DNA from: Negativicoccus succinicivorans
GTDB lineage: Bacteria; Bacillota; Negativicutes; Veillonellales; Negativicoccaceae
DNA length: 48,845 bases
Direction: 5' to 3'
NCBI RefSeq assembly: GCF_018373335.1
Contig: NZ_JAHAHH010000003.1
Location: 1-48,845, forward strand
Shown: positions 41,058 to 48,281 of the stretch, piece by piece
How the letters are laid out: each line of letters starts with the position of its first letter
Numbering within the stretch: position 1 is the first letter of the stretch
The notes under the pieces: generated by a model
Told to the model about the DNA's origin: nothing
What the model saw: the letters and a program-made list of their open reading frames with translations, nothing else
The model's database searches: none
Made by a program: the position numbers and the translations under genes

Positions 41058-42608
41058 TTAGAAGAGATAGGTCGCCTGGATGCGGAACGTATCGTCGAGT
41101 TTTGCGCCCGCTTTATTTTTCACATCGAAAACGTAGAACGCTTCCATGTACACGTTTTTCACCGGTACATATTTGAGGCTGGCCATCCAGCCTTCCGCGC
41201 CACCGTGTTTTCGATTGTAGTTCTGGCGGAAGTAGCGCGGCGCATTTTTCGGATCGAATGTCCATTCCTCCATCATGCCGGCGAAGTAGGACGCGGTCGA
41301 TTGGTTACCGTAAATGGCTTCCAGATGCTGTTTGACTTGCGCCTGCGCGCCATCATAGATTGGGTTGTCCGTCGGTTTCCATGAATCACCTTGCAGGAAG
41401 TGAGCATCCGCTTGTTGCATGCCGCTCAGGTACGGACGCAGTACTTCCAATTTGTTGCCGCCAAAGTACGAACCGGCATCGCTGGAGAAGTAATCAATAC
41501 CGACCTGGAAGGAACTCGGATACGCCGGATGCGCGATGCCGAAAGACGCGCCGGCGGTCCAGAGTTTCGGTTTTTCGTTATTCACCATGTTTTTCGCGTT
41601 ATTCAAAATATAGTCGCCATGAATGTTGACGAACGGATGCGGCCAAACGGACAGGCCTGCGCCGTACACTTTAACGACTTCACCGGTTTTGCTGCTCGGG
41701 AGCAAGTGCCAAGCGGTAAAATCGACTTTGCGCTGCTGGTGATAGGCATATTCGAGGAATAACGACTCCGGTGTAAATGCCGAATGATCTTCACGACTCT
41801 GAATGTCGTAGGCAGCGAGCATCGGATGGACAAACGGCATGTTCAGGCTCTGTACATTACCGTAGGAAACTTTAACATGGCTGCCCCGCGTCGGGTCCCC
41901 TAAAGTCAGACCGATACCGCTGAACGCGTCATTGTAGAAAATACCGGTTACGCCCAAGTCCGCGCGGTATTTACCGAAAACGAGCGAGCCTTTGTCGAAA
42001 TGATGCTGCGCAAAAAGATATTTGACTTCCAAATTCTCATAGTTATTGTAGTCTTTAAATCCGTCATACCCCGCATCCGTATATGGTTCGCCGTTGAGGT
42101 TGAGCGTGGATTCCAAAACCGTGGTCACCGTGGTTTTCGGGCTGACTTGGGCGGCAAATTTAATATCGGCTTTCGCTTCGACACGATCATCACCGCTGCC
42201 GTAACCATCACGAATATCCGAATCGCCGGTCTGGTAAGATAAACGAACCGCGCCGCTGACTTTCACATTGCCGACGCGGTCTTCCAGTGCGCTGACACGA
42301 ACGCCCAGACTGCTGAGCTCTTTCGCAAATTCCGCTTCGAGTTGTTGTAACCGTTGCTGCTGTTCCGCATTCATTCGGTCTTTTTTGACCATCGCGCGGG
42401 CGACCAATTGCGCCATTTCGTAACGAGTGATCGCGTTTTCTCCCCGAAACGTCCGATCGGGATACCCTTCGATGATCCCTTCGGCAGCCAACTGCCGTAC
42501 CGCTTGATACGCCCAATCCTGCGGCGTTACATCACTGAACGGATGCGCTGCCTGCGCGCTTACCACGCCCGCCAACACAAGCAACAATGTTGCGGATTTT
42601 AATTTCAT
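41058..42608 (-). CDS. ompM: OmpM-type SLH-domain outer-membrane porin
   Basis: The characteristic Negativicutes outer-membrane protein, which tethers the outer membrane to peptidoglycan and acts as a porin. With the ATG at 42608 it has 516 residues. There is a signal peptide (MKLKSATLLLVLAGVVSAQA), then an SLH domain at about 22-75 (HPFSDVTPQDWAYQAVRQL to ITRYEMAQLVARAM). A helical coiled coil (QQQRLQQLEAEFAKELSSLG) leads into a barrel of about 400 residues beginning GNVKVSGAVRLSYQTG and ending in a C-terminal Phe (RIQATYLF). It is monocistronic, with a consensus-like promoter and a leader of about 80 bases. Confidence 0.93.
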   Translation of the reverse strand: MKLKSATLLLVLAGVVSAQAAHPFSDVTPQDWAYQAVRQLAAEGIIEGYPDRTFRGENAITRYEMAQLVARAMVKKDRMNAEQQQRLQQLEAEFAKELSSLGVRVSALEDRVGNVKVSGAVRLSYQTGDSDIRDGYGSGDDRVEAKADIKFAAQVSPKTTVTTVLESTLNLNGEPYTDAGYDGFKDYNNYENLEVKYLFAQHHFDKGSLVFGKYRADLGVTGIFYNDAFSGIGLTLGDPTRGSHVKVSYGNVQSLNMPFVHPMLAAYDIQSREDHSAFTPESLFLEYAYHQQRKVDFTAWHLLPSSKTGEVVKVYGAGLSVWPHPFVNIHGDYILNNAKNMVNNEKPKLWTAGASFGIAHPAYPSSFQVGIDYFSSDAGSYFGGNKLEVLRPYLSGMQQADAHFLQGDSWKPTDNPIYDGAQAQVKQHLEAIYGNQSTASYFAGMMEEWTFDPKNAPRYFRQNYNRKHGGAEGWMASLKYVPVKNVYMEAFYVFDVKNKAGAKLDDTFRIQATYLF

Positions 42609-42643
42609 AAAATAAACTCCTCTACTCTTCATTCTCAATTAGG

Positions 42644-42670
42644 TGTCAAAAAGTCTAACAACATTTGACA
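42644..42670. repeat. Inverted repeat in the ompM 5' leader
   Basis: TGTCAAA (42644-42650) and TTTGACA (42664-42670) form a 7-bp inverted repeat 13 bases apart, between the ompM promoter and its ribosome-binding site. It could be an operator or an mRNA hairpin. Confidence 0.5.
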
Positions 42671-42692
42671 TTTTTATAAATCTTTCCCGTTA

Positions 42693-42721
42693 ATTATAAA
42701 GAAAGCATCATGATACGTCAA
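42693..42721 (-). promoter_or_regulatory. Promoter of ompM
   Basis: TTGACG (42716-42721), 17 bases, TATAAT (42693-42698) on the minus strand, giving a leader of about 80 bases. Confidence 0.8.
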
Positions 42722-42975
42722 GACTAAAAACCATTTTTAATTCTCTACGGGAACAGAAACCGTACTTGCCGCGCCGGTATTCTTTTCTGAAAGCGCCGAA
42801 TATCGTGCCCGACGGTGTGCTGCAAAAATTTTCAAACAGTAAAAAACGTACATGATGGCTGCCTGTTTGTAATACTTTTGCGATCATAAATTGATATCAT
42901 TTTACGCTCGGATGGTTTTAGCGAATCTGCGCCGACGACAAATCCGGTTTTACGCACGCATTGACGAGTCAAGAA
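42722..42975. other. Intergenic stretch without an assignable gene
   Basis: Of the 398 bases between ompM and the binding lipoprotein, this part holds no supported gene. About 42740-42850 has coding-like base use on both strands. The plus frame has no start, and a 38-codon minus frame from an ATG near 42855 lacks a ribosome site. It could be a gene remnant. Confidence 0.4.
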
Positions 42976-42984
42976 TGGTATAAT
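42976..42984 (+). promoter_or_regulatory. Extended -10 promoter of the binding-lipoprotein operon
   Basis: TGG-TATAAT on the plus strand. A TTGACG at 42961 is only 12 bases away, too close for a -35, so the box relies on the extended -10. Confidence 0.5.
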
Positions 42985-43006
42985 AACAATAAGGTAAGGG
43001 GGTATT

Positions 43007-44059
43007 ATGAAAGAAACTTTGTGGCGCCTGCTGGCGCTTTGTTTGGGAGTATTGATGCTGGCGGGTTGCGGCCAAGAGTCCGCGTCCCCTTCCGCGACGC
43101 CCATCCCCGTCAAAGTGGGAATGTTGCGGCTGGCCAGTTCCGCGCCGCTTTTCATCGGCATCGAAAAAGGATATTTTGCGGAGGAGGGCATCGCGCCGGA
43201 ACCGGTCTGGTTTGACGCGGCGCAACCGATCGCGGTCGCGACGGCATCGAACGCCATTGACGTGGGCGCTACCGGTTTGACGGCGGGTCTTTACAATTTG
43301 GCGGCGGCCGGACAGGTTCCCTACCTTGTCGCCGATAAAGGCCGGGAAGTTCCCGAACACTCCGGCAGCTTTCTTGTTGTAACGCCGCAAGCGTATGCGA
43401 CGGGCGTGCACGAGGTGAAAGATCTGGCGGGGAAAACGCTGGGAAATACGCAGGCGGGTTCCACTTACCAGTACATGGCAGGTCATTTGCTGGAGCAGGC
43501 AGGCTTGGATCGCGCCGCAGTAAATTATGCGAACCTCGGCAAAGTGAGTGCCGTTTTAGCGGCGCTGACATCGGGACAAATTGACGGCGCGATTGTCAAT
43601 GAACCCTTTGCCTCCCAGCTGTTGGAAAGCGGTCAGGTAAAATTGCTGACGCCGGTGGGAGAACGCTTGACCTATCAGACCTCAGCCGTTTTTTACGCGC
43701 CGCGTTTTGCCCAAAATAATGACGCCGGGAAGCGTTTTATGCGAGCGTATATCCGCGCCTGCAGAGACTACTATGATGCGGTGTTCGCCGACGCACCGGC
43801 GGTGACGCCGGCCAAACGTCTGGAAACGGATGCGCGTTTTCGCGAAGTGGTCGAAATCATCAGTCGGTATACGCAAACGCCGGCCGCCGATGTCAGTCGC
43901 AGTCTTCCCTACATCGATCGCGACGGTAAACTTGCGACCGATGATATCGCCAAGCAAATTGCCTGGTATCGGGTCAACGGTTTTATGGAACATGACCTCG
44001 CGGCCGAAACCTGTATTCGGACACAAAGCTGGCAGGCCGCATATGACAGTTTGAAATAA
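43007..44059 (+). CDS. Solute-binding lipoprotein (NitT/TauT/SsuA type)
   Basis: A 350-residue lipoprotein with a lipobox LAGC (C21). The NMT1/THI5-like periplasmic-binding fold is seen in KVGMLRLASSAPLFIGIEKG, the GYFAEEGI stretch, the domain-hinge DVGATGLTAGL, LAGKTLGNTQAGST and QIDGAIVNEPFAS. Relatives bind nitrate, taurine, alkanesulfonates, thiamine precursors or riboflavin. No ABC permease or ATPase gene is adjacent, so it must borrow components or act otherwise. The ATG follows AAGGGGG. Downstream are an alpha/beta hydrolase and a cysteine hydrolase on the same strand. Confidence 0.88.
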   Translation: MKETLWRLLALCLGVLMLAGCGQESASPSATPIPVKVGMLRLASSAPLFIGIEKGYFAEEGIAPEPVWFDAAQPIAVATASNAIDVGATGLTAGLYNLAAAGQVPYLVADKGREVPEHSGSFLVVTPQAYATGVHEVKDLAGKTLGNTQAGSTYQYMAGHLLEQAGLDRAAVNYANLGKVSAVLAALTSGQIDGAIVNEPFASQLLESGQVKLLTPVGERLTYQTSAVFYAPRFAQNNDAGKRFMRAYIRACRDYYDAVFADAPAVTPAKRLETDARFREVVEIISRYTQTPAADVSRSLPYIDRDGKLATDDIAKQIAWYRVNGFMEHDLAAETCIRTQSWQAAYDSLK

Positions 44060-44074
44060 TTACGGAGGTGCGAG

Positions 44075-44896
44075 ATGAAAAACGGATCGCTGTATTTCAA
44101 GACCAAAGACGGCACGTCACTCTACGTGGAGATTTCCGGCAAAGGCCGACCGCTGATGTTGTGTCACGGCTGGCTCTGTTCCGGTCGCTGCTGGCAAAAA
44201 AATCGTGACGAACTCAATCGCCACTTTCAGGTCATTACTTTGGACTTGCGGGGCCACGGTCGCTCCCAGAAAACATTGGCGGGGCACACGATCCGTCAAT
44301 ATGCTTCCGATATTCACGAAATTATTTTAAATTTCGGTTTGCAGGACGTTATCTTAGGCGGCTGGTCGCTCGGCGGACCGACCGTGCTTTCCTACTGGGA
44401 CCAGTTCGGTACGGAAGGCCGCGTCACGGGCGTACTGCTGATTGATATGACGCCGTTCCCCTACAGTCCCGAGCGTTGGAACAGTCATGCGCTGAAAGGT
44501 TTCAACGCGGATCAATGGAATGCGCAGGTCAACCAATACCTTAACGATCGCGACGGTTTTACCGAAGCGTTTTTCCGTAAATGTTGGCACGGAGAGCCGC
44601 CCGTCGATGCGGCGTTTGCTCTCGAGGACATGCGCGCCGCCGCTCCATGGAGCGCGGTCGCGATTTACAACGATTATCTGGCGAATGATTTTTCCGCGGT
44701 CTTGCCGACCGTCAGCGTACCGACACTTGTCATGAGTTCGGACAACCACGTCTTCCCCGCCGGCGTTACGCAGGGTCAGCACATCACGACCTTGTTGCCG
44801 CGCGGCGATTATAAAGAATTTACCGATGCCGGTCATTTCTTTTTCTTTGAACAGCCGGAAAAATTCAATCAGGCTGTCATTTCCTTTGGGAAGTAA
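44075..44896 (+). CDS. Alpha/beta-fold hydrolase
   Basis: A 273-residue cytosolic alpha/beta hydrolase. HGW (31-33) forms the oxyanion hole, the nucleophile is S98 in GGWSLGG, the acid is probably D223 (MSSDNHVF), and H254 is in DAGHFFFFE. The cap region spans about 125-190. It resembles the broad esterase/haloperoxidase/C-C hydrolase group, and the substrate cannot be read from sequence. It starts 15 bases after the binding lipoprotein behind a good GGAGG site, so the two are probably co-transcribed. Confidence 0.87.
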   Translation: MKNGSLYFKTKDGTSLYVEISGKGRPLMLCHGWLCSGRCWQKNRDELNRHFQVITLDLRGHGRSQKTLAGHTIRQYASDIHEIILNFGLQDVILGGWSLGGPTVLSYWDQFGTEGRVTGVLLIDMTPFPYSPERWNSHALKGFNADQWNAQVNQYLNDRDGFTEAFFRKCWHGEPPVDAAFALEDMRAAAPWSAVAIYNDYLANDFSAVLPTVSVPTLVMSSDNHVFPAGVTQGQHITTLLPRGDYKEFTDAGHFFFFEQPEKFNQAVISFGK

Positions 44897-44938
44897 TATT
44901 GGCAATAAAGAAGTGTATATTATTTAAGGAGGTCTTTT

Positions 44939-45658
44939 ATGAAAATTCAAGTGGATCCGAAGTACCGTTCGTTTTACTACCAGGACGTCGAAACCTATCC
45001 GGAGCTGAATCTGGATCCGAAAACAACGGCCTTGTTGCTCGTCGATCTGCAAAACGAATTCGCCCATGATGAAATGGGCGAAGCGCTGGAATTGAAAAAA
45101 GAAGGCACATGGGATCGCTGGAAGTATTTCCGCGATCGTTTGAAAACGACGACGATCCCCAACGCGCGACGCCTGCTCGATTATTTCCGCGACCATGAAT
45201 TGCGCGTCACATTCGGACGAATCGCCTGTTTGCTGCCTGACGGAGAAGATCGGGAAACCGTACAGAAGTCGGACGGCTGGAACGGCATCTTCATTCACGC
45301 GGATTCGACGGAAGCCGCGATGGTGGAAGAACTCACCCCGCAAGACAATGAGCTCGTTTTCAACAAAACGACCGACAGCGTGACGACCGGCACGAATATT
45401 TGCCGTATTTTGCGCAATATGGGCATTAAAACGGTGGTCGTCGGCGGCATCGTCACCGACCAATGCGTCGCCGGAACGGTGCGCGGCTTAGCGGACGACA
45501 GCTTCCAAGTCATTTGCGTAGAAGATGCGTGCGCGGCCGCGACGCAGGAACTTCACGACGCGGAACTGAAAATCATGAATCTGATTTATTGCCAGGTACT
45601 CTCGACCGATCAAACGATCGCTCTGCTTGACGAAGCGCGGGAAAAACACGCTAAATAA
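44939..45658 (+). CDS. Cysteine hydrolase of the isochorismatase superfamily
   Basis: A 239-residue isochorismatase-like hydrolase with the catalytic triad D36 (LLVDLQNEF), K143 (VFNKTTDS) and C176 (GGIVTDQCVAGTVRGL). The cis-peptide region VGGIVTDQ is typical. The N-terminal 25 residues and an insertion at about 45-70 (EALELKKEGTWDRWKYFRDR) are longer than in nicotinamidases. Amide or ureido compounds are the usual substrates. The ATG follows AAGGAGG, 42 bases after the alpha/beta hydrolase. It is the last gene of the unit and is followed by a terminator. Confidence 0.88.
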   Translation: MKIQVDPKYRSFYYQDVETYPELNLDPKTTALLLVDLQNEFAHDEMGEALELKKEGTWDRWKYFRDRLKTTTIPNARRLLDYFRDHELRVTFGRIACLLPDGEDRETVQKSDGWNGIFIHADSTEAAMVEELTPQDNELVFNKTTDSVTTGTNICRILRNMGIKTVVVGGIVTDQCVAGTVRGLADDSFQVICVEDACAAATQELHDAELKIMNLIYCQVLSTDQTIALLDEAREKHAK

Positions 45659-45664
45659 CGCAAT

Positions 45665-45694
45665 AAAAAAGCACACCTTTCGGTGTGCTTTTTT
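45665..45694. terminator. Bidirectional terminator
   Basis: AAAAAAGCACACC / GGTGTGCTTTTTT with loop TTTC, between the convergent cysteine-hydrolase and yjiG genes. Confidence 0.9.
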
Positions 45695-45702
45695 ATTTGT
45701 CG

Positions 45703-46170
45703 TTACGCCAGTATGCGCATGATGAACATGGCAATTACGGCATTCAAGATACTGGTCAGCATCAACAGCGGCCAGTATTTCTTTTTGACATCGGCGACCG
45801 CGAGCAGTCGACCCATGTACTGCAGCTGCGATCCCATCAGAACCATCGCCGGCAGCAAAATCGTCAAATGCGTGCCGTTCAAAAGGCCCTGCCCCGCGAG
45901 CGATACCGCCATGCCGACGCCGGCGGAAAGAGAAAGCCACGCCGTCAAAAGCGCCATGACAGCCTGTCCCGGCAAGCCGAAGATCCCCATGACCGGTCCG
46001 AAAATCACGCTCATGAAATCGAGCACGCCCAGAAGATCCAAAATGTGCGCGATCGCAAACGCCATCAAGACGTTCGGGATCATGTTGTTGACCGCGATGT
46101 TCCAACCTTTGCGAGCCCCGATGACGAATACGTCAAAAGGATTTTTGCTTTGCGTATCTGTGTTATTCAT
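45703..46170 (-). CDS. YjiG-family membrane protein (nucleoside-recognition/Gate domain)
   Basis: A 155-residue membrane protein with about four hydrophobic spans, of the YjiG type within the Gate/nucleoside-recognition group. YjiG and YjiH usually come as a pair. In E. coli they lie beside iadA (isoaspartyl dipeptidase), and other bacteria have them beside amidohydrolases, suggesting transport of a peptide-like compound. The ATG at 46170 follows AAAGGAT; a TTG two codons upstream is less likely. It overlaps the end of yjiH by 8 bases. Confidence 0.8.
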   Translation of the reverse strand: MNNTDTQSKNPFDVFVIGARKGWNIAVNNMIPNVLMAFAIAHILDLLGVLDFMSVIFGPVMGIFGLPGQAVMALLTAWLSLSAGVGMAVSLAGQGLLNGTHLTILLPAMVLMGSQLQYMGRLLAVADVKKKYWPLLMLTSILNAVIAMFIMRILA

Positions 46171-46900
46171 TGGCAAAATCCTTTCCGTAAACCGTACTTA
46201 ACATAAAGCGGACAAAGGCGCCGCCGACAAATTTCATGACGAAAATAATTCCCAGCGGCAAAATAACCGGTACGGTCAATACGGCAAACACCGCCGAACC
46301 GGTGGCGAAGTAATTACTGATCATGCCCGCGCCGCTGTACTGCCAGGAGGTCATAATCGTGTGTTCCTTATCACTGATCAAGCCTTCATCAAACAATTCT
46401 TTCGTCTGCGCCGCGCCGGCATCCGTACTCTGCAAGTCCGTAATCAACGCCAGCCCCGTCAATCCCGGTAAGCCTAAAATCGGTTTCAACAACGGCGTCA
46501 TCAATTTATGCGCCGCGCGAATCGCGCCGTATTGCGCAAGCACTTCGATCACGCCCAATGCAAGCATCACGGACGGCGCCAACGAAAGCGCGAATAAAAA
46601 GCCTTGCCGTGCGGCGAAACCGCCCATACCGAGCCAAGTCGCTTTTTCCGGTACTTTCATCGTACCGTACTTACCGATCAAGGTCGTATAGTCAAACGCG
46701 CTCAACCATTTCATACCGTCGACTTTCATCAAAATGCCGGAGAAAAAAATGATTGCCGCAATCAACGCGATGTAAGCGCCGATACCGACTTTACCGCCGA
46801 GCAGACGTTCCGCTTCCTGCCGTCGATCTGACTTTGCTGTCGATTCGGCAGGTTGGCCTTGCGGCGCGGCAGTTTTCTGCTTTTCTTCTGCCATCTGCAT
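46163..46900 (-). CDS. YjiH-family membrane protein (nucleoside-recognition/Gate domain)
   Basis: About 245 residues. A hydrophilic N terminus of about 35 residues rich in Q, E and K precedes five or six hydrophobic spans. The Gate-domain region GLPGLTGLALITDLQSTDAGA and the ATGSAVFAVLTVPVILPLG span are typical of YjiH. It is paired with yjiG and divergent from an M20 amidohydrolase gene. Two ATGs (46900 and 46894) follow the AAGGAAGGGG site; either could be used. A terminator-like hairpin lies in the leader at 46917-46949. Confidence 0.8.
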   Translation of the reverse strand: MQMAEEKQKTAAPQGQPAESTAKSDRRQEAERLLGGKVGIGAYIALIAAIIFFSGILMKVDGMKWLSAFDYTTLIGKYGTMKVPEKATWLGMGGFAARQGFLFALSLAPSVMLALGVIEVLAQYGAIRAAHKLMTPLLKPILGLPGLTGLALITDLQSTDAGAAQTKELFDEGLISDKEHTIMTSWQYSGAGMISNYFATGSAVFAVLTVPVILPLGIIFVMKFVGGAFVRFMLSTVYGKDFANE

Positions 46901-46916
46901 CCCCTTCCTTCCTGTT

Positions 46917-46949
46917 AAAAAAACCGCGCGATGCCAAGGCACGCGTCGG
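46917..46949 (-). promoter_or_regulatory. Terminator-like hairpin in the yjiHG leader (possible attenuator)
   Basis: On the minus strand CCG-A-CGCG-TGC, loop CTTG, GCA-T-CGCG-CGG makes ten base pairs with two single-base bulges, followed directly by seven T. It lies between the yjiH promoter and its ribosome-binding site. No other gene on this strand feeds it, so it would act as an attenuator. Confidence 0.6.
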
Positions 46950-46984
46950 GCGGAATAGAATATTCCTAAAAAAATATTACGTCC

Positions 46985-47013
46985 ATTATAACATTTATCA
47001 TTTGCTTTACCAA
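46985..47013 (-). promoter_or_regulatory. Promoter of yjiH-yjiG
   Basis: TTGGTA (47008-47013), 17 bases, TATAAT (46985-46990), with TGT extending the -10. The leader is about 80 bases. Confidence 0.75.
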
Positions 47014-47061
47014 CATATTTTAGTCGAAAATTAGAATTTGTCCGTTCAGCAGAAGCGATTG

Positions 47062-47070
47062 TGTTATACT
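47062..47070 (+). promoter_or_regulatory. Extended -10 promoter of the M20 amidohydrolase gene
   Basis: TGT-TATACT on the plus strand, 24 bases before the ATG; no good -35. Divergent from yjiH. Confidence 0.5.
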
Positions 47071-47094
47071 GATGGTACTAAAGGAGGGAATAGT

Positions 47095-48231
47095 ATGGCA
47101 AGAGAACAGGATTTTAGGGAATATTTACATACCATCCCGGAGTTTGGGTTGGAGGAGCATAAAACGTCCGAATTCGTGGCCAAAACGCTGCGGGAAGCAG
47201 GCTTTGACGCCACGGAAGGACTGGGCGGGCACACCGGTGTCGTCGGTGTTTTCGACAGCGGAAAACCCGGTCCGACGATGGCCGTACGCGCCGACATGGA
47301 TGCGCTCGGACACATCATCGACGGTAAGCATGTCGCGATCCACAGCTGCGGTCATGACGGCCACACGGCAATGGCGCTGGCGGCCGGCGAAGAAATTATT
47401 AAAGAAGGCATCATCAAACGCGGTAAGCTGAAAGTGATTTTCCAGCCGGCGGAAGAAATCGGCCAGGGCGCGTACACAATCGTCGACAGCGGCGTGTTGG
47501 ATGATGTCGATTATCTGATCGGGCAACATGTCCGTCCGATCCAGGAAGCGAAATTGGGACAGGCGATCGCCGCCCTCTACTACTCGGCAAGCCACACCGT
47601 GGAATTCGAAATCAAAGGACAACGCGCGCACGGCGCGCGCCCGCATTTGGGTCACAACGCGCTGCACGCAGCGGCGCTGGCGATTCTCGCCGCCACGGGA
47701 ATCCAACCGAATCCGGAGCGCTCATTCAGCGTGAAAGCCACCCGCTGCCTCTGTGATTCCGGCGCGACAAACGCGATCCCCGACAAAGTATTGCTCGCTT
47801 TTGATATGCGAGCCGGTGATAACGATACCATGGCGGAACTCAATGAAAAAATCAAAATCGCCGTGGAAAACGCCGTCGCCGCTTTTTCCTGCACCTGCAC
47901 CTGCAAAACATTGATCGATTTGCCGGCCGCCGTATATAACGACGACATGTGCGAACTGTTGGAAGAAAGTATTGCCGAAGTTCTCGGCCGTGAAAACACA
48001 TTGCCGGCGCAAACTACGCCGGGCGGCGAAGATTTCTGCCACTACGTCATCGCCAAGCCGAATTTGCATGTCGGCTTCTACGGCCTGGGCGCCGATCTCA
48101 AACCCGGGTTGCATCAGCCGGATATGCATTTCAATACCGAGGCCCTCACGTACGGCAAAAAAATTCTGAAAACGGCCGTATCCAAAGTACTCGGCGAAAA
48201 TTCAAAATACAACGGTGAACATAACCGCTAA
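47095..48231 (+). CDS. M20-family amidohydrolase / peptidase
   Basis: A 378-residue metal-dependent hydrolase of the M20D (aminoacylase/AmhX/AbgB-like) group. The metal ligands are visible in HSCGHDGH (C85, H87, H90), PAEE (120-121) and H145 (GQHV), with a lid domain at about 165-275 and GGEDFCHY near the C terminus. Substrates are N-acyl amino acids, aminobenzoyl-glutamate or similar amides. The ATG at 47095 follows AAAGGAGGG; an upstream TTG would run into the promoter. It is divergent from yjiHG, which may import its substrate. Confidence 0.9.
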   Translation: MAREQDFREYLHTIPEFGLEEHKTSEFVAKTLREAGFDATEGLGGHTGVVGVFDSGKPGPTMAVRADMDALGHIIDGKHVAIHSCGHDGHTAMALAAGEEIIKEGIIKRGKLKVIFQPAEEIGQGAYTIVDSGVLDDVDYLIGQHVRPIQEAKLGQAIAALYYSASHTVEFEIKGQRAHGARPHLGHNALHAAALAILAATGIQPNPERSFSVKATRCLCDSGATNAIPDKVLLAFDMRAGDNDTMAELNEKIKIAVENAVAAFSCTCTCKTLIDLPAAVYNDDMCELLEESIAEVLGRENTLPAQTTPGGEDFCHYVIAKPNLHVGFYGLGADLKPGLHQPDMHFNTEALTYGKKILKTAVSKVLGENSKYNGEHNR

Positions 48232-48240
48232 TCTCACAAT

Positions 48241-48271
48241 AAAAAAAGACGAGCTGAGCTCGTCTTTTTTT
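48241..48271. terminator. Bidirectional terminator
   Basis: A 14-bp stem (A7-GACGAGC / GCTCGTC-T7) with loop TGA between the convergent M20 and surE genes. Confidence 0.9.
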
Positions 48272-48281
48272 ATTTCTTTTA

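Noticed and set aside
42961..42984. TTGACG and TATAAT as a standard promoter
   Set aside because: The spacing is only 12 bases; I kept the extended -10 interpretation instead.
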